Positions 12,712-14,963 of a DNA stretch of 14,963 nt are shown piece by piece. The position numbers and the translations under genes are program-made. Below the pieces are notes generated by a model. That model saw only the letters and a program-made list of their open reading frames with translations. It did not search any database and was not told the DNA's origin. Source of the stretch: DATEEG01 sp035525055 (GTDB lineage Bacteria > Actinomycetota > Acidimicrobiia > Spongiisociales > ZC4RG35); contig DATLEZ010000148.1 of assembly GCA_035525055.1 (NCBI GenBank), positions 1 through 14,963 on the forward strand, written 5' to 3'. Within the stretch, counting starts at the first letter, position 1. Every line of letters begins with the position of its first letter.

Positions 12712-13155
12712 TTGCGCAACGCGGCTTTGTGGCTGCACATCATCGGAGCAAGCATGTGGCTCGGGACCAACGTTGCCCAGATGTTGATCGGGCCGAAGCT
12801 TGTCAACGGTGGGGCCGGCCTGCCATGGCTCAGGGCGGTAGACAAAGCCAGCGGGCCCATCTACGGATCAGCCTCGGTCTTGATCCTGCTGACCGGCATC
12901 TACCTCGTGCTCTCCAATGACGCCTTTTCATTCGGGTCGGCATTCGTCGGCATCGGTATCGCCGTAGTGATCGTTGGCGGTGCCCTGGCCGGACTGGTGT
13001 TCAACCGCAAGACCCGTCAGGCGATTGGATTCTTCGAAAGCGGCGACACGGCCAAGGCGATGCCCGTCTACAAGTCGATCAGCTCGTGGGCGGTGCTCGA
13101 CACGGCCCTGGTTGCCTTCGCCATCCTCGCCATGGTCGCCAAATGGGGTCTCTGA
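12712..13155 (+). CDS. Small four-helix membrane protein (DUF2269/CopD-like)
   Basis: A 147-residue integral membrane protein with four hydrophobic segments: LWLHIIGASMWLGTNVAQML (6-25), SGPIYGSASVLILLTGIYLVL (about 47-67), a segment ending VIVGGALAGLVF (about 77-97), and ALVAFAILAMVAKW near the end. A His in the first helix (LHIIGASMWLG) recalls the DUF2269/CopD-like group, where such residues may bind haem or metal; the match is loose. The start is TTG with a strong GAAGGAG. It lies 31 bases after the LLM gene, so the two are likely one mRNA ending at the following hairpin. Function is unknown. Confidence 0.75.
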   Translation: MRNAALWLHIIGASMWLGTNVAQMLIGPKLVNGGAGLPWLRAVDKASGPIYGSASVLILLTGIYLVLSNDAFSFGSAFVGIGIAVVIVGGALAGLVFNRKTRQAIGFFESGDTAKAMPVYKSISSWAVLDTALVAFAILAMVAKWGL

Positions 13156-13159
13156 ACCC

Positions 13160-13228
13160 AAAAACCCGCTTCTTGTGACGGTTTGCCTACCGCCTAGGGG
13201 GTGAACCGTCACAAGAAGGAGGTTTTTT
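13160..13228. terminator. Bidirectional intrinsic terminator
   Basis: A perfect 15-bp stem (13169-13183 with 13204-13218) encloses a 20-base loop. After a 2x2 internal mismatch, a further seven pairs form between AAAAACC (13160-13166) and GGTTTTT (13221-13227). Each strand thus ends in a T-run, and the hairpin can stop both the plus-strand LLM/membrane-protein unit and the minus-strand permease unit. The minus-strand dppC-like stop codon (13227-13229) overlaps the T-run. Confidence 0.9.
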
Positions 13229-14174
13229 AGCCTCTGGTCGATAGCGGGGGAGTTTCGGCTGCCCGGCGCAGGCCGGTGGCGAGCAGGAAGAAGCCGAGGG
13301 TCAACGACGAGATCGCGATCCCGGCGGCGATGATGATGTTCCACTGCAAGCCGCCCGAAAAGAGCTGGGTGGTCATCGCCCAATAGATCAGGGTGCCCCA
13401 GTCGCTTTTCGAAGCGGAGTAGGCGAGCCAAGCCAGGAAACCCTGGGTCACGATCGCTCCTCCTGCACCGAGCACTGCATAGACACCGGCCAGGGGAAGC
13501 AGGGAAGGAACCAGGTGACGAAAGATGAGCTGGCGCCGGCTCGCCCCGGCCACCCGGGCGGCTTCGACGTACTCGGCCCCCATGAGCGGCAGGGCCTGGC
13601 TGCGCAGGACCAGGGCTCCGCTGGATGCCCCGGTCAGCGCCCCGAATATCAGACCGAACAGAGCCGGCGTGAGCCGGTCGGCGCGTGGGTCAGCCCCCAG
13701 GATCAGCATCACGACGGGAATCGGGACGAATAGCGCACCGTCGATCAGGACGTTGACGACGCGTCCCACCCGTCGATAGGACGCCACCACTGATGCCAGG
13801 GTGAGAGCAAGAATCGCTGAGGCGAAGGCAGCGGTGGCAGCGGCTATCAGCGAGGGCCCGGTGCCGGCCAGCAGCATCGAGAGGGCGTCTTTGCCAAAGC
13901 CATCGGTGCCCAGTGGATGCGCCCAGCTGATCGGGGCCGGATGCGTCGTGCTCATGTCGAACCCGGCCCGAGGGTCGTAGATGTTTCGGGGCCAAACCGT
14001 GGCGAACAGGATCGGCTGGGCCAGCGCGGCCAGTACGAAGCAGATGACAATGGCCAGGCCGATCTTGGCGGTCGGCTGGGCGAGGACGGCCCTAATCCAT
14101 CCTCGCAGCCACCCTTGTCGCTTCGGAGCCCCCCGATATTCAAAGCTGGTCGTCTCCATCGCTCGATCATCCAC
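13227..14174 (-). CDS. Second DppC-like ABC permease
   Basis: A 315-residue inner-membrane permease of the DppC/OppC type: first helix KIGLAIVICFVLAALAQPIL, the periplasmic HPLGTDGFGKDALSMLLAG, several core helices, and the ATPase-docking loop AEYVEAARVAGASRRQLIFR followed by HLVPS. The usual FLGLG hallmark is changed to FLAWLAYSASKSDWGTLIYW, and the DPRL ending is absent, so it is clearly divergent from the window's other DppC. GTG 14174 directly abuts the upstream stop and has GGAGG eight bases before it; ATG 14159 is the alternative. It is the last gene of its unit, with the terminator right after, so no ATPase follows. ATPases must come from beyond the right edge or be shared. Confidence 0.85.
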   Translation of the reverse strand: MDDRAMETTSFEYRGAPKRQGWLRGWIRAVLAQPTAKIGLAIVICFVLAALAQPILFATVWPRNIYDPRAGFDMSTTHPAPISWAHPLGTDGFGKDALSMLLAGTGPSLIAAATAAFASAILALTLASVVASYRRVGRVVNVLIDGALFVPIPVVMLILGADPRADRLTPALFGLIFGALTGASSGALVLRSQALPLMGAEYVEAARVAGASRRQLIFRHLVPSLLPLAGVYAVLGAGGAIVTQGFLAWLAYSASKSDWGTLIYWAMTTQLFSGGLQWNIIIAAGIAISSLTLGFFLLATGLRRAAETPPLSTRG

Positions 14175-14963
14175 CTACGCGGCCTCCGCCGTAACTCTCG
14201 GGTCCAGCGCCAGGTGGACGACATCGACGATCAGCCGGACGATCAGGGCGATCACACCAATGGCGACAACCCCACCGACTGCCAGGGGTGTATTGCGCTG
14301 TTGGAAGCCGGTCAGGAAGATCGTTGAACTGAGACCGGGGATCTGCACCGACCGGGCTCCAATCGAGGCGAAGGCCCTTTCGACGATGACGAGGCCGCCG
14401 AGCGCGTAAGGCAGGCTTGCCGCCATCCGGCTGATAGCGGGGAGCAACGTGGCCCGTCCGGCGTGGCGGTGGCGGATCATGCCGGGCGACAGCCCTTTGG
14501 CGCGGGCGGCGTGCGAATAGGGCGCGTCGGCCGTTCCGGTCATGGCCGCAGCGACCACAAGGATGACTTCACCGGCCGTGGTAAGGGTTAAAGCGAACAG
14601 TGGAATTGACAGGAACCCCACGACGTCGACGATCCGCGGAATCAATCCGAATTGCCACCAGGCTCCGACCACGAGTGCCAGGAGGATCGGGGGCCCTAGC
14701 CAACGGAGCCAGCGGTGCCTTCCCAGGCGCACGGTTCGGGAGATCCAGACCATGGCGATGCCGGCAAGGAGGAGTCCGGCTATTACCCACCACAGCACAT
14801 TGACCGGGGCGGGCGGGGTATCCCACATCACTTCGTCGAGATGGCGCAGGCGGTCGTACATCGTCACGCCGATGACGGTGAATCCGACGTTGGCGATGAC
14901 CAGCGCCATCCACGGAGGAAACACGCTGGTGGCGGCGGCGGCCGCCATGAGGGTTGGGGAGAC
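14175..14963 (-). CDS. Second DppB-like ABC permease, 5' end beyond the window
   Basis: The frame is open to the right edge, so the true start probably lies outside; the first in-frame ATG inside is at 14948, leaving 257 residues. The C-terminal half fits a DppB-type permease: PYSHAARAKGLSPGMIRHRH is the ATPase-docking loop, then LPALSR-like LLPAISRMAASLPYALGG, IVERAFASIGARSVQIPG, and the ending IVDVVHLALDPRV. The N-terminal half of the visible part (VLWWVIAGLLLAGIAMVWIS, WLGPPILLALVVGAWW) is extra helix-rich sequence I cannot align to ordinary DppB. It is translationally adjacent to the DppC-like gene (stop and GTG touching). The cargo is unknown. Confidence 0.75.
   Translation of the reverse strand, partial: VSPTLMAAAAATSVFPPWMALVIANVGFTVIGVTMYDRLRHLDEVMWDTPPAPVNVLWWVIAGLLLAGIAMVWISRTVRLGRHRWLRWLGPPILLALVVGAWWQFGLIPRIVDVVGFLSIPLFALTLTTAGEVILVVAAAMTGTADAPYSHAARAKGLSPGMIRHRHAGRATLLPAISRMAASLPYALGGLVIVERAFASIGARSVQIPGLSSTIFLTGFQQRNTPLAVGGVVAIGVIALIVRLIVDVVHLALDPRVTAEAA

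Overview
The window looks like ordinary chromosomal DNA from a high-GC bacterium, most likely an actinobacterium. I would guess Acidimicrobiia or a relative, but that is inference. The grounds are GC-rich coding on both strands, deazaflavin (F420)-type oxidoreductases (an LLM-family enzyme and a DUF385-type split beta-barrel protein), and several genes whose start codon sits 6-7 bases after a TAnnnT -10 box with no Shine-Dalgarno, as expected for leaderless mRNAs. I see no rRNA, tRNA, CRISPR, insertion sequence or phage gene.

Layout. (1) 1-3525 is a patchwork of small single-domain enzymes in alternating orientation: a luciferase-domain (DUF5519-like) protein cut by the left edge (-), a VOC protein (+), a GNAT acetyltransferase (-), a second VOC protein (-), a GNAT gene with an apparent one-base deletion near its 3' end (+), and another GNAT (-). 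The two minus-strand GNATs are paralogues. (2) 3638-9760 is one minus-strand operon for a peptide/oligopeptide-type ABC importer, in order: binding protein, DppB permease, DppC permease, DppD ATPase, DppF ATPase, and a terminal GNAT 5 bases after dppF. The binding protein has a cleavable signal peptide without a lipobox and a C-terminal membrane helix. (3) 9842-11750, also minus, holds a benzoate-CoA-ligase-family AMP-forming ligase followed by a DUF385-type deazaflavin-dependent protein. (4) 11793-13155, plus, holds an LLM F420-type oxidoreductase and a small four-helix membrane protein. It is divergent from the ligase across only 42 bases that appear to hold two face-to-face leaderless promoters. 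(5) A long bidirectional terminator at about 13160-13228 ends this unit and a second minus-strand permease pair (DppC-like, then a divergent DppB-like gene running off the right edge).

How the genes may work together. The dpp operon imports a peptide-like or other small organic solute, and its GNAT could acetylate the cargo or an amine derived from it. The ligase, DUF385-type protein and LLM oxidoreductase look like a CoA-activation plus F420-redox module for an aromatic or similar carboxylic acid. The link between the module and the transporter is only positional. The most unusual items are the leaderless-promoter pattern, a perfect 12-bp-arm palindrome over a GNAT promoter, the frameshifted GNAT, a four-copy heptanucleotide repeat inside dppD, and the tail-anchored binding protein.
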